DNA from: Nitrospirota bacterium
GTDB lineage: Bacteria; Nitrospirota; UBA9217
Direction: 5' to 3'
Assembly: GCA_023229435.1 (NCBI GenBank)
Contig: JALNZF010000018.1
Coordinates: forward strand, 1-64,000
Length of the DNA stretch: 64,000 nt
How positions within the stretch are numbered: position 1 is the first letter of the stretch; each line of letters opens with the position of its first letter. Below are positions 23,677-32,930 of the stretch, piece after piece. The translations under genes and the position numbers were made by a program. The notes beneath the pieces were generated by a model. That model saw only the letters and a list, made by a program, of their open reading frames with translations, ran no database searches and was not told the DNA's origin.

Positions 23677-24786
23677 ATGAACATGGATAATTCCATAATC
23701 CGCAAACATACCAAACAGATTTCCCTCGGTTCCGTCAAGATCGGCAACGGCGCTCCCGTGACGGTCCAGTCCATGTGCAATACGGACACGCGCGACACCG
23801 CGAAGACGCTCGATCAGATCAGCCGGCTGGAACAGGCCGGGTGCGAGATCGTGCGGCTCGCCGTGCCGGATGAAGAGGCCGCGAGAGCGCTCGGCGTGAT
23901 CAGAAAAGGTACGGGGACCCCTCTCATCGCCGACATCCACTTTGACCATCGTTTGGCGCTTGAGTCTGTAAAGCAGGGCGTGGACGGGCTCAGGATCAAT
24001 CCCGGCAATATCGGCGGGAAGAACAAGGTTTCCGAGGTTGTGCGGGCGTGCAGGGACAAGGGCATTCCGATCCGCATCGGCGTGAACGCGGGCTCGCTTG
24101 AAAAGCATCTGCTCGAAAAGTATCAACACCCCACACCCGAGGCGATCGTTGAGAGCGCCTTTGGTCATATCCGCATCCTCGAAGACCTGAACTTCACCGA
24201 TCTCAAGGTCTCGCTCAAGGCCTCCGACGTGATGACGACGGTCGCATCCTACAGGTTGTTCTCCGGGATGTCGGATTATCCGCTGCACATCGGCATCTCG
24301 GAAGCGGGAACGATCTTCTCCGGAACGATCAAGTCGAGCGTCGGGCTTGGCATCCTGCTGGCAGAGGGCATCGGCGACACGATGCGCGTTTCGCTCACCG
24401 CGGACCCGGTCGAGGAAGTGCGTGTTGCATACGGGATATTGAAGTCGCTCAAGGTCCGCCAGCGCGGAGTGAATATTATTTCCTGTCCCACCTGCGGCAG
24501 GACCGAGATCAACATCATCGGTCTGGCCCAGGAAGTCGAAAAACGCCTTGCGCATATCAAGACACCGATTACCGTCGCGGTCATGGGCTGCGTGGTGAAC
24601 GGACCCGGAGAGGCACGCGAGGCAGACGTGGGTATTGCCGGCGGCAAGGGTGTCGGACTGCTCTTCAAACACGGCGAGATCGTCACAAAGTTATCGGAGT
24701 CGGAACTTGCGGATGCGCTGGTGAAGGAAGTGGAGGAGATCGTTATGCAAAAGAAGTCAGAAGCCAGAAGTCAGGAGTCGGAATAA
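23677..24786 (+). CDS. ispG: (E)-4-hydroxy-3-methylbut-2-enyl-diphosphate synthase
   Basis: 369 residues. The TIM-barrel start is 'VTVQSMCNTDTRDT'. The [4Fe-4S] ligands are in 'SCPTCGRTEINI' and 'VMGCVVNGPGEA', with the conserved Glu nearby. It reduces MEcPP to HMBPP in the MEP pathway. The last 11 residues, KKSEARSQESE, are encoded largely by a heptad array (24754 on), so the natural C-terminus was probably nearer 'EEIVMQ'. It lies between rseP and proS. Confidence 0.93.
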   Translation: MNMDNSIIRKHTKQISLGSVKIGNGAPVTVQSMCNTDTRDTAKTLDQISRLEQAGCEIVRLAVPDEEAARALGVIRKGTGTPLIADIHFDHRLALESVKQGVDGLRINPGNIGGKNKVSEVVRACRDKGIPIRIGVNAGSLEKHLLEKYQHPTPEAIVESAFGHIRILEDLNFTDLKVSLKASDVMTTVASYRLFSGMSDYPLHIGISEAGTIFSGTIKSSVGLGILLAEGIGDTMRVSLTADPVEEVRVAYGILKSLKVRQRGVNIISCPTCGRTEINIIGLAQEVEKRLAHIKTPITVAVMGCVVNGPGEAREADVGIAGGKGVGLLFKHGEIVTKLSESELADALVKEVEEIVMQKKSEARSQESE

Positions 24787-24838
24787 GCAGCAGATGATTT
24801 ATACTGGCTCCTGAATACTGACTCCTGGCCCCTGATCT
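24754..24838. repeat. Heptad-periodic inverted element overlapping the ispG 3' end
   Basis: Left arm 24754-24781 has AAGTCAG, AAGCCAG, AAGTCAG, GAGTCGG inside the ispG frame. Right arm 24804-24838 has CTGGCTC, CTGAATA, CTGACTC, CTGGCCC, CTGATCT. The arms are complementary and fill the space up to proS. Confidence 0.8.
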
Positions 24839-24851
24839 TTATGGAGGTTTC

Positions 24852-26543
24852 ATGCGCTATTCCCGATTATTCGTTCCAACATTAAAAGAGGCGCCGGCCG
24901 AGGCCGAGGCTGTCTCGCACAAGCTCATGGTGCGCGGCGGGTTTGTGCGGCAGCTTGCTGCCGGGCTCTATATCTACCTTCCTCTCGGAAAGAGGGTGAT
25001 GGACAAGATCGACCGGATCATCCGGGAGGAGATGAACGCGATCGGCGGCCAGGAAGTGACCATGCCGGTGCTGCATCCGGCCGAGGTATGGCAGCAGACC
25101 GGACGGTGGGACACCATCGGCGACGAGATGTTCCGGCTTAAGGACCGGGGCGGTCGCGACATGTGCCTTGCCATGACGCACGAAGAGGTCATGACCTGGC
25201 TGGCGGCGCACGATCTGCGGTCATACCGCGACCTGCCGCAGATCTGGTATCAATTGCAGACCAAACTGCGCGATGAAGCCCGTCCCAAGAGCGGTATCCT
25301 GCGCACGCGCGAGTTCATCATGAAGGATTCCTACAGCTTTGATCGCGACGAGGCGGGGCTCGACAAAGCCTATGATATGCATCTCGAGGCGTATAAGAAG
25401 ATCTACTCCCGGTGCGGCATCAAGTTCTACGTGGTCCAGAGCGATACCGGTATGATGGGTGGAAGCATGGCCCATGAGTTCATGGCGCCTTCGCCCGCGG
25501 GAGAAGACGAGGTCGCTCTGTGCGACTCCTGCGGATACGCGGCGAACGTCGAGCTGGCACTATCAACGCCCAGGGCGGCGCAGTCCCCGGATTGGACGTT
25601 TGAAGAAGTGGCAACGCCTGAACGGCGGACCATCGACGAGGTGACCCGGTTTTTGAAAGTGACCCCCGATTTGCTTGTAAAATCCATTCTCGTGATAAGC
25701 GATCAGGGACCGGTGCTTGCCCTGGTGCGCGGCGACCAGACCCTTCATGAAAAGAAGCTCATGAAACTCATCGGCACTCACCGTCCGGCGCTGAAGGACG
25801 AAGTGAAGCAGTTCCTCGGTGTACCCGCTGGCTTCATCGGACCCATGGGCCACAAGGTAAAAAAGATCGCGGACCCGGTTTTGAAGCAGGGAGTGTATGT
25901 CGGGGGCGCGAACAAGGAAGGATTTCATGTCAAAGGGGTGACTGCGGACAAACACTTTGGCGACGCCGAATTTGTCGACATCCACCTTGCCGCAGCAGGC
26001 GATGCGTGCACGCAGTGTGGAAAATTGCTTCGGATCGAGCGCGTCATCGAAGCCGGCAATATCTTCAAACTCGGAACCAAATACTCGGTTCCGCTCAAGG
26101 CGAACTATCTTGACGAGAGCGGCGCGGAAAAGCCGATCGTCATGGGCAGCTACGGCATCGGCCCGGCGCGCATCGCGGCCGCGGCGGTCGAGCAGGGGAA
26201 CGATGAGAACGGCATCATCTGGCCGCCCGCGATCGCGCCGTACCAGCTCCTTATTATTCCGGTGAACGTGAAAGACACGAAATCCATGGATGTTGCCGAA
26301 GAGCTGTACGCGGCCCTTGAACAAAAGGGCTTTGAAGTCCTGATGGACGACCGTGACGAACGAGCCGGGGTCAAGTTCAAGGACGCGGACCTTATCGGCA
26401 TCCCTTATCGTATTATCATCGGGGAGAAGAATCTCAAGGAAGGGCTTGTGGAACTGAAAGAGCGAAAGACCGGGCAGGTCGAGAAGGTGAAGGTTGAAGA
26501 GGCGGTGGAGACGACAGCGAAGAAGCTTATCCTGGAAACGTAA
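24852..26543 (+). CDS. proS: Prolyl-tRNA synthetase, bacterial type
   Basis: 563 residues, the usual length for the form with an editing insertion. Class II motifs: motif 1 'YLPLGKRVMDKIDRIIREEM', motif 2 'RDEARPKSGILRTREFIMKD', motif 3 'GSYGIGPARIAAAAVEQ'. The YbaK-like editing domain (about 230-390) holds 'LVKSILVISDQGPVLALVRG'. The C-terminal anticodon-binding domain includes 'DDRDERAGVKFKDADLIGIP'. It charges tRNA-Pro in the cytoplasm. GGAGG precedes the ATG. Confidence 0.95.
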   Translation: MRYSRLFVPTLKEAPAEAEAVSHKLMVRGGFVRQLAAGLYIYLPLGKRVMDKIDRIIREEMNAIGGQEVTMPVLHPAEVWQQTGRWDTIGDEMFRLKDRGGRDMCLAMTHEEVMTWLAAHDLRSYRDLPQIWYQLQTKLRDEARPKSGILRTREFIMKDSYSFDRDEAGLDKAYDMHLEAYKKIYSRCGIKFYVVQSDTGMMGGSMAHEFMAPSPAGEDEVALCDSCGYAANVELALSTPRAAQSPDWTFEEVATPERRTIDEVTRFLKVTPDLLVKSILVISDQGPVLALVRGDQTLHEKKLMKLIGTHRPALKDEVKQFLGVPAGFIGPMGHKVKKIADPVLKQGVYVGGANKEGFHVKGVTADKHFGDAEFVDIHLAAAGDACTQCGKLLRIERVIEAGNIFKLGTKYSVPLKANYLDESGAEKPIVMGSYGIGPARIAAAAVEQGNDENGIIWPPAIAPYQLLIIPVNVKDTKSMDVAEELYAALEQKGFEVLMDDRDERAGVKFKDADLIGIPYRIIIGEKNLKEGLVELKERKTGQVEKVKVEEAVETTAKKLILET

Positions 26544-26651
26544 GTACCCGGTGATCAGTACAGAGCACAAAGTATGTTGCAACATGTTTTTCCACGTGGA
26601 ACAGGTAATAGTTGTTAACCGGCGATCGTTCACAACAACCTTAAAAAAAAC

Positions 26652-26680
26652 TTGAAATTCCGCATCAAAGTGCCTATAAT
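26652..26680 (+). promoter_or_regulatory. Sigma-70 type promoter for the gene at 26705
   Basis: TTGAAA (26652-26657), a 17-base spacer and TATAAT (26675-26680) form a near-consensus promoter 25 bases ahead of the start codon. Confidence 0.7.
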
Positions 26681-26704
26681 CAAATCTGATGGAGGATATG
26701 CACA

Positions 26705-26932
26705 ATGGAAGAGGCCGTTTTACTGGAATTGTCGCCACAGCAGCGTTCCGACATTAAAAAACAGATCGGATTTGAGCTGCACGAGATATATCTGACCAAG
26801 CGTTCCTTGAATAAGCTCCGGGTTTTCCGGCTTAGCCTCAGCGAAGAGCAGCAACAGATCCTGGAAGAGAAACTTGGACAGAAAGTCCGGGAGCTTACGG
26901 TGACGCGTTCGATCGCCACACGGATCATCTGA
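26705..26932 (+). CDS. Small charged helical protein, unknown
   Basis: 75 residues with GGAGG upstream and a near-consensus promoter. The sequence is rich in Glu, Gln, Lys and Leu and is predicted almost wholly helical ('LSPQQRSDIKKQIGFELHEI', 'LSLSEEQQQILEEKLGQKVR'). There is no signal peptide or Cys motif. I do not recognise the family. The strong promoter and clean ribosome site argue that it is a real cytoplasmic protein. Confidence 0.6.
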   Translation: MEEAVLLELSPQQRSDIKKQIGFELHEIYLTKRSLNKLRVFRLSLSEEQQQILEEKLGQKVRELTVTRSIATRII

Positions 26933-27008
26933 TCACCGACCAGCCGGCATCTTCTACACGCTTCCGCTCGTTGCGGTGCGATCAAAAATCAAGAAGGAGG
27001 TATTCTTC

Positions 27009-27194
27009 GTGAAAAAGTATTTTGTTGCCATTCTGGTCCTGGTCATTATCGCTACCGTTGCTTTTTTCGGTTGTGAGAAGAAACAGTCTGTTTCGCCGCC
27101 TTCTTCGAAGCCTGCTGTGACACCACTGCCTACTCCGGCTCCGGCGACCGCGCCGGCACCGATACCGGCGCCTGCAAAACCGGCGAAGAAATAG
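27009..27194 (+). CDS. Small Pro/Ala-rich lipoprotein
   Basis: 61 residues from GTG 27009, chosen because AAGGAGG lies nine bases ahead. The signal sequence 'KKYFVAILVLVIIATVAFFG' is followed by the lipobox Cys ('AFFGC'). The mature part is a short tail of Pro-Ala-Thr repeats ('PTPAPATAPAPIPAPAKPAKK'-like), as in linker-type surface lipoproteins. A terminator follows within 40 bases. The function is unknown. Confidence 0.6.
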   Translation: MKKYFVAILVLVIIATVAFFGCEKKQSVSPPSSKPAVTPLPTPAPATAPAPIPAPAKPAKK

Positions 27195-27229
27195 TCCCTT
27201 ATGCACTCAACCCTGGTATTGTAAGCACG

Positions 27230-27254
27230 GCCCCCGTTCTGCGGGGGCTTTTAT
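27230..27254 (+). terminator. Rho-independent terminator
   Basis: GCCCCCG-TTCT-GCGGGGGC followed by TTTTAT. It ends the transcript of the small lipoprotein before pilB. Confidence 0.85.
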
Positions 27255-27285
27255 ATTTTGAAATGCGGAGTCATACGGAACCACG

Positions 27286-29082
27286 ATGACAAAATTAACG
27301 ACCGATCTGCTGGGCGAGATCCTGGTACAAGCCGGAAAACTGAGCCCTGAACAGGCCCGCGAGATCAAGATAAAACAGGATGTCCAGCGAATGAAAGTGC
27401 TCAAGTCCCGTGGCGAGACCATGCATCGGGGCAGGATGCGCCTCGAGGACGAGGTTTCATCGATCGAAGTTGCCGCCTCGCTCAATCTGGAAATGCCTGG
27501 TGCGCCGGGTCAGGTCCTGACCGAGGATATCATCAGCGAGGTGGTAGCACACCATGCCGGTCTGTTGTTCAAGAAGATAGACCCCCTCAAATTGAATCCG
27601 GAGGTCGTCACGCAAATCCTCTCGCGGGCCTTCGCGCGGCGAAGCATCTCCGTCCCGATCGAACGGGAGGACGATACGCTTACGCTTGCCGTGGCGGACC
27701 CCTTTAATATAGAAGTTGTTGAGAACATCGAGCGGATGGGCTACAAGGTCAAGCGCGTTGTTTGTCCAAAGACGGACATTCTCAAGATTATCACGGAATT
27801 CTACGGGTTCCGGTCGTCCGTGACCGCCGCAGCCAGGGAGATGACGTCGGAGGTAGACCTCGGCAACCTCGAACAGTTCGTGAAGATGAAGTCCGTGTCC
27901 GAGATCGAGGCCACGGACAAACACATCGTGAACGCCGTGGAGTTCCTGTTCCGCTATGCCTTCGACCAGCGGGCGAGCGATATTCACATCGAGCCGAAGC
28001 GCGACGACAGCGAGGTCCGGCTCCGGATCGACGGCATGCTCAACACCATTCACCGGACTCCCAAGGCCGTGCATCCCGCTTTTGTTTCGAGGATCAAGAT
28101 GCTCTCGCGCATGGATATTGCCGAGAAGCGACGCCCCCAGGACGGCAGGATCAAGACCGAATATAAGTCCCGTGAGGTAGAACTCCGCGTGTCCACCATG
28201 CCGACCGCCTTTGGTGAAAAGGTGGTGATCAGGATCTTCGATCCCGACATCCTGCTCCAGGACCTCGAGGAGATCGGTTTCTCGCCCCGGGAATACGAGT
28301 TGTTCCGTTCCTTCATCGCGCGGCCGAACGGCATCATTCTGGTGACCGGTCCCACGGGCAGCGGAAAGACCACGACGCTCTATTCAGCGCTCAAGACCGT
28401 TGCCACCCCCGAGGTGAACGTGGTGACCATCGAGGACCCCATTGAAATGGTCCATGACAAATTCAACCAGGTGAGTGTCCAGCCGTCGATCGGCATCACC
28501 TTCGGCAGCACGCTCCGGACGATCCTGCGCCAGGACCCGGACATCATCATGGTCGGCGAGATCCGCGACCTTGAAACAGCCGAGAACGCGGTGCAGGCCG
28601 CGCTCACGGGGCACCTCGTTTTTTCCACGCTCCATACGAATGACGCGCCGAGCACGATCACGAGGCTCCTGGACCTCGGGGTCCCGTCGTATCTCATCTC
28701 CTCAACGATCATCGGCGTGATGGCCCAGAGGCTGGTCAGGAAGATCTGCAAGCACTGCGAAAAGTCCTATGACCTGCTTCCCGAGGAGGCGCAAGCCGTG
28801 GGGCTCGCATCAAGCAGGGACCGGAAGGTCACGGTCAAGTACGGCGAGGGGTGCCCCCAGTGCCGCGGCACCGGATATCTGGGGCGCACCGGCATTTTCG
28901 AGGTCATGGAGATGAACGACAGGATCAGGACCACCATCCGCGAAAAGGCGGATGCGGAATTCATCAGGAAGGTCGCGATCACGGACGGCATGGTCGGACT
29001 TCGCGAGGCCGCGGTCCAGAAAATGCTGAAGGGCGAGACCAGCTTCGATGAGGTCATCAGGGTGACCGGGGAGAAGCTTTAA
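27286..29082 (+). CDS. pilB: Type IV pilus assembly / type II secretion ATPase
   Basis: 598 residues. An N-terminal MshEN-type domain (about 80-190) leads into the hexameric ATPase: Walker A 'GPTGSGKTTTLYSAL' (355-369), Asp-box, Walker B region 'LRQDPDIIMVGEIRD', His-box, and a four-Cys zinc motif 'CKHC...CPQC'. Pilus extension is the likely role given the pilMNOPQ set at 48815. GspE of a type II system is the alternative, but no gsp genes are present. It is separated from the pil operon by 20 kb, which is common. Confidence 0.88.
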   Translation: MTKLTTDLLGEILVQAGKLSPEQAREIKIKQDVQRMKVLKSRGETMHRGRMRLEDEVSSIEVAASLNLEMPGAPGQVLTEDIISEVVAHHAGLLFKKIDPLKLNPEVVTQILSRAFARRSISVPIEREDDTLTLAVADPFNIEVVENIERMGYKVKRVVCPKTDILKIITEFYGFRSSVTAAAREMTSEVDLGNLEQFVKMKSVSEIEATDKHIVNAVEFLFRYAFDQRASDIHIEPKRDDSEVRLRIDGMLNTIHRTPKAVHPAFVSRIKMLSRMDIAEKRRPQDGRIKTEYKSREVELRVSTMPTAFGEKVVIRIFDPDILLQDLEEIGFSPREYELFRSFIARPNGIILVTGPTGSGKTTTLYSALKTVATPEVNVVTIEDPIEMVHDKFNQVSVQPSIGITFGSTLRTILRQDPDIIMVGEIRDLETAENAVQAALTGHLVFSTLHTNDAPSTITRLLDLGVPSYLISSTIIGVMAQRLVRKICKHCEKSYDLLPEEAQAVGLASSRDRKVTVKYGEGCPQCRGTGYLGRTGIFEVMEMNDRIRTTIREKADAEFIRKVAITDGMVGLREAAVQKMLKGETSFDEVIRVTGEKL

Positions 29083-29087
29083 TACAA

Positions 29088-29169
29088 CAGGGTCCAGGGG
29101 ACAGTTGCCAGGAACGAATCTGATTTGTTTTTACTTCTCTTCTGACACCGGTGCCCTGGGCCCTGTACC
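29088..29169. repeat. Heptad-type inverted element (CAGGGTC / GGGCCCTG)
   Basis: CAGGGTCCAGGGGAC from 29088 and the complementary GGTGCCCTGGGCCCTGTACC (29150-29169) flank 47 bases. It begins six bases after the pilB stop and belongs to the same family as 6186 and 24754. Confidence 0.65.
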
Positions 29170-29172
29170 TTT

Positions 29173-30459
29173 ATGTTTACTATGGACACTTTTATCGCAT
29201 TCATATCCGACTCCTGGCCGCTGCTTGTCGGCGCAGGAGCGAGCGTTCTTTTCGCGGCTTTTTTTGCGGCTGCGGAAACCGCTATCGTGTTCTCCAACAA
29301 GGCGCACATCCGGGCGTTGTCAGAAACGGGTGATAAGCGGGCAGGTACGGTAATTCTGCTGATGCAGGAGCGTGACCGTCTTCACTCCACGCTGTTACTG
29401 GCCGAGAATTTTTTCATTGTTCTCACCGCAGTTCTTGGCATGGTCATTGCCGTGAGCCTGATCCCGCGGATACCGCTGGCCGTGGCGGTCACCGTGTTTA
29501 TCGTAACTTTTACCGTCGTGTCCTTTGCCAAACTTGCCCCCAAGGGGATTGCCTGCAGGAATCCGGACCGCTTTGCTCTTGCTGTCTCCGCTCCGCTGCA
29601 GTTCATCGTGAAGCTGCTTTCTCCGTTGTCCCGGCTGCTTGCCGCCACGGCGGACCTGATCGCCGGGCCGGGACCGCAGGGCATGTCCTGCACAGCCGTA
29701 GTCACGGAAGAGGACATCAAGGCCCTGATCAATCTCGGCGAGGAGCGTGGTTCACTCAAGGAAGAGGAGAAAGAGCTGCTCCACAAGGTATTTGAGTTCG
29801 GCGACACCCTTGCTTCGGAGGCAATGCGGCCAAGAACCGAGATCGTGAGCGTGCCCTCGAGCGTGACCCTGCAGGAGGTCCTGACCCTGGTGTCAGAGTT
29901 CGGATATTCGCGCTACCCCGTGATCGAGGACACAGTAGACACGGTGATCGGCATCCTGTACATCAAGGACATCCTGGTGGCCATGGCGTCTGGTGAAGTG
30001 AAGCGCGAGGACGGCATCCAGCAGTTCATCAGGCCCGCCTACTTCATCCCCGAGAACAAACGGGTGAGCGAACTCCTGTCGGAAATGCAGCGCAACCGGT
30101 TCCAGATCGCCATTGTCATTGACGAATACGGCGGCACCGCGGGGCTCGTAACGCTCGAAGACCTGATCGAGGAGATCGTCGGCAGCATTCACGACGAACT
30201 CGAGGCCGGGGAAAAGGATGTCCAGATCGTGGACGAGAAAAATTTTGTGGTCTCCGGCCAGTCGGCGCTTGATGAAGTGAACGAGATGCTCGATACGAAC
30301 CTCCAATCAACGGAGTTCAACACCCTCGGCGGTTTTGTGTTCGGACTTTTCGGCAGAATGCCGAAGGTGGGCGAGCAACTCAAGTTCAAGAACCTCAAAC
30401 TCGAGGTCCTGGAGCTTGAAGGCAGGAAGATCAGCAAAGTGAAAATAACGAAGCTCTAG
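29173..30459 (+). CDS. CNNM/CorC (HlyC) family membrane protein
   Basis: 428 residues. The N-terminal DUF21 region has three or four transmembrane helices. It is followed by a CBS pair ('MRPRTEIVSVPSSVTLQEVL', 'VIGILYIKDILV') and a C-terminal CorC/HlyC transporter-associated domain from 'FVVSGQSALDEVNEML'. Family members are linked to Mg2+ or Co2+ extrusion and magnesium homeostasis. Start codons at 29173 and 29182 are both possible. It stands alone between pilB and mdh. Confidence 0.88.
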   Translation: MFTMDTFIAFISDSWPLLVGAGASVLFAAFFAAAETAIVFSNKAHIRALSETGDKRAGTVILLMQERDRLHSTLLLAENFFIVLTAVLGMVIAVSLIPRIPLAVAVTVFIVTFTVVSFAKLAPKGIACRNPDRFALAVSAPLQFIVKLLSPLSRLLAATADLIAGPGPQGMSCTAVVTEEDIKALINLGEERGSLKEEEKELLHKVFEFGDTLASEAMRPRTEIVSVPSSVTLQEVLTLVSEFGYSRYPVIEDTVDTVIGILYIKDILVAMASGEVKREDGIQQFIRPAYFIPENKRVSELLSEMQRNRFQIAIVIDEYGGTAGLVTLEDLIEEIVGSIHDELEAGEKDVQIVDEKNFVVSGQSALDEVNEMLDTNLQSTEFNTLGGFVFGLFGRMPKVGEQLKFKNLKLEVLELEGRKISKVKITKL

Positions 30460-30463
30460 CAGC

Positions 30464-30491
30464 GCGGAATGCGAAATGCGGAGTGCGGAAT
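30464..30491. repeat. Heptad-periodic array (GCGGAAT type)
   Basis: Four 7-base units GCGGAAT, GCGAAAT, GCGGAGT, GCGGAAT start four bases after the stop of the CorC-type gene. Confidence 0.8.
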
Positions 30492-30517
30492 TTTAGATTA
30501 TAGTTTGTGGGAGGTAC

Positions 30518-31444
30518 ATGTTGCGGAAAAAAGTGACGGTTGTGGGGGCGGGAAATGTGGGAGCGACCCTGGTTCAGAGGATCGCAGAGGCCCGGCTCGC
30601 GGACGTGGTTATGGTTGATGTAATGGAAGGAGTGCCGCAGGGCAAGGGGCTGGACCTCATGGAGTCGGGGCCCCTGCTGGGGTACGATACGAAGATCACG
30701 GGAACGAACAGGTATGACGAGACCGCGGGCTCGGACATCATCGTGATTACCGCCGGACTGGCGCGCAAGCCGGGCATGAGTCGCGATGATCTCCTCGCGG
30801 CGAACGGCGATATCGTAAAAAAGGTCGCTGCGGAAACCGGCAAACGCTCACCCGGGGCTTTCATGATCGTGGTCACGAATCCCATGGATGTGATGGCCTA
30901 TGTTGCCATGAAGGCCTGCGGATTTCCCCGGGAGCGGGTGGTCGGCATGGGAGGGGTGCTTGATTCGGCGCGGTTCCGCGCGTTCATTGCCATGGAACTC
31001 GGCGTGTCCGTTGAGAACACGCATGCTTTTGTGCTCGGCGGGCATGGTGACACCATGGTGCCGCTGCCGCGTTATTCTTCCGTGGCGGGCATTCCGATCA
31101 CCGAACTGATGAGCACAGAGACGATCGACAAGCTTGTTGACCGCACGCGGAACGGCGGGGCCGAGATCGTTGCGCTGCTCAAGACGGGGAGCGCCTACTA
31201 TGCGCCGTCGGCTGCGGCACTCGAGATGGTCGAGGCCGTGCTGCTGGATAAGAAAAAGATCCTGCCTTGTTCAGCGTACCTCGACGGTGAGTACGGGGTG
31301 AAGGGGATGTTCTCCGGTGTGCCGGTGAAGCTCGGCGAAAAGGGCATGGAGCAGGTAATGGAGATCAAGCTGAGTCCTGATGAAAAGACGGCGTTCATGA
31401 GGTCCGTGGACGCGGTGAGGCAGGGATGCGCGAAATTCATGTAG
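30518..31444 (+). CDS. mdh: Malate dehydrogenase (NAD-dependent)
   Basis: 308 residues. NAD-binding 'VVGAGNVGATL' at the start, 'AGLARKPGMSRDDLL' with the substrate arginines, 'VTNPMD', and the catalytic His in 'VLGGHGDTMVPL'. It is the LDH-like MDH type of many anaerobes. It interconverts malate and oxaloacetate. GGGAGG precedes the ATG. It overlaps the fumarase alpha gene by 19 bases, so the two are co-translated and act in sequence on fumarate-malate-oxaloacetate. Confidence 0.94.
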   Translation: MLRKKVTVVGAGNVGATLVQRIAEARLADVVMVDVMEGVPQGKGLDLMESGPLLGYDTKITGTNRYDETAGSDIIVITAGLARKPGMSRDDLLAANGDIVKKVAAETGKRSPGAFMIVVTNPMDVMAYVAMKACGFPRERVVGMGGVLDSARFRAFIAMELGVSVENTHAFVLGGHGDTMVPLPRYSSVAGIPITELMSTETIDKLVDRTRNGGAEIVALLKTGSAYYAPSAAALEMVEAVLLDKKKILPCSAYLDGEYGVKGMFSGVPVKLGEKGMEQVMEIKLSPDEKTAFMRSVDAVRQGCAKFM

Positions 31445-32265
31445 ACGAGATCAGGGACAACGTCGCTCAGATCTGCCTCGATGCGGCGTATAATCTGAGC
31501 GAGGACGTGATCACCGCTTTTGACCGTGCGATCGAGATCGAGACCGCGCCCGGCGCCAAAGAGATCATTGAACTCCTGAAGGAGAACGCCCGCATCGCGA
31601 AGGAGGAGCACATCCCGATCTGCCAGGACACGGGTATTGCCATCTTCTTTGTCGAGATTGGGCAGGACCTCAGGATCAAGAACGGCTTCATTGTCGATGC
31701 GATCAATGAGGGCGTGCGCAAGGGGTATAAAGAAGGTTATCTCCGGAAGTCCGTGGTCGATCCGATCACGCGCAAGAACACCGGCGACAACACGCCGGCG
31801 ATCATCTATACCGAGCTGGTGCCCGGCGACAAGCTCAAGATCTCGTTCATGCCCAAAGGCGCGGGGAGCGAGAACATGAGCGTGATCCGGATGCTTCGTC
31901 CCACCGAAGGAGTGGAAGGCATCAGGAACCTTGTGCTCGAGTGCGTGCAAAAAGCCGGGGCAAACCCCTGTCCGCCGGTGGTTATCGGCGTGGGTATCGG
32001 AGGAAGTTTCGAGAAGGCAGCGCTGCTTGCGAAAAAATCGCTCCTCCGTCCTGTCGGCAGCCCGAATCCGAAACTCGAGCTTGCGAGTCTGGAAGAAACG
32101 CTGCTGAAGGCCGTGAACAAGACGGGCATCGGTCCCGAAGGGTTCGGCGGTAAGGTAACGGCCATGGCAGTTCATATCGAAAGCTTCCCCTGCCATATCG
32201 CGAGCCTGCCGGTCGCGGTGAATATCAATTGCCATGCGGCAAGGCATAAGACGATCATATTGTGA
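31426..32265 (+). CDS. fumA: Class I fumarate hydratase, alpha subunit
   Basis: 279 residues, overlapping the mdh end. This is the Fe-S hydro-lyase N-terminal domain: cluster Cys in 'HIPICQDTGIAIFF', a further Cys in 'ANPCPPVVIGVGIGG', and 'KKSLLRPVGSPNP'. With the beta subunit at 32337 it makes the oxygen-sensitive [4Fe-4S] fumarase that hydrates fumarate to malate. Two-subunit class I enzymes are typical of anaerobes. Its stop codon overlaps the start of a heptad array. Confidence 0.93.
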   Translation: MREIHVDEIRDNVAQICLDAAYNLSEDVITAFDRAIEIETAPGAKEIIELLKENARIAKEEHIPICQDTGIAIFFVEIGQDLRIKNGFIVDAINEGVRKGYKEGYLRKSVVDPITRKNTGDNTPAIIYTELVPGDKLKISFMPKGAGSENMSVIRMLRPTEGVEGIRNLVLECVQKAGANPCPPVVIGVGIGGSFEKAALLAKKSLLRPVGSPNPKLELASLEETLLKAVNKTGIGPEGFGGKVTAMAVHIESFPCHIASLPVAVNINCHAARHKTIIL

Positions 32266-32291
32266 AATGCGGAATACGGAGTGCGGAATGA
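32264..32291. repeat. Heptad-periodic array (GGAATGC type)
   Basis: Four 7-base units GAAATGC, GGAATAC, GGAGTGC, GGAATGA. The first overlaps the fumA stop codon (32263-32265). It is the same family as 30464. Confidence 0.8.
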
Positions 32292-32336
32292 AAAAAGAGA
32301 AAAAATATTCGGATTGCATGTGATGCGTGGTGATAT

Positions 32337-32918
32337 ATGACTGAGCCCATAGCCCTACATCCTCCCTTGACCGACGACGTCATCATGAAGCTTAAATCCG
32401 GTGATCGCGTGCTTATCACGGGTGTGATCTATACCGGGAGGGATATGGCGCACAAGTACATGGTGGAAGGTCACCAGAAGGGCGAAAAACTGCCCTTCGA
32501 GCTCAAAGGGCAGATCCTGTACTACACCGGACCGACGCCGGCGCCGCCGGGCAGGCCGATCGGTTCCGCCGGGCCGACCACGAGCTACCGCATGGACAAG
32601 TACACGCCTTATCTGCTCGAACTGGGGCTCAAAGGCATGATCGGAAAGGGGCCGCGCGGTCAGGAAGTCAAAGATGCTATCAAGAAATACAAGGCAGTTT
32701 ATTTCGCTGCCATCGGCGGAGCAGGCGCACTTATCTCAAAGTCAATACGCAGAGCTGAAGTGATCGCTTACCCCGAGCTTGGGACCGAGGCTGTGATGCG
32801 GCTGGCGGTTGAGGACTTTCCGGCCGTCGTGGTGAACGATGTGCACGGCGCGGACCTGTATCAGATGGGTGTGGAGAAGTATAAAGAGATCGGAAATGTC
32901 GAAGACGAGTCGTGTTGA
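32337..32918 (+). CDS. fumB: Class I fumarate hydratase, beta subunit
   Basis: 193 residues of the Fe-S hydro-lyase beta domain, with 'LKSGDRVLITGVIYTGRDMA', 'YYTGPTPAPPGRPIGSAGPT' and 'GLKGMIGKG'. It provides the swivel domain that completes the active site with FumA. It is co-oriented with mdh and fumA. The ribosome site before 32337 is weak, and the heptad array lies in the 71-base gap. Confidence 0.92.
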   Translation: MTEPIALHPPLTDDVIMKLKSGDRVLITGVIYTGRDMAHKYMVEGHQKGEKLPFELKGQILYYTGPTPAPPGRPIGSAGPTTSYRMDKYTPYLLELGLKGMIGKGPRGQEVKDAIKKYKAVYFAAIGGAGALISKSIRRAEVIAYPELGTEAVMRLAVEDFPAVVVNDVHGADLYQMGVEKYKEIGNVEDESC

Positions 32919-32930
32919 CGAAAGCAGTAA

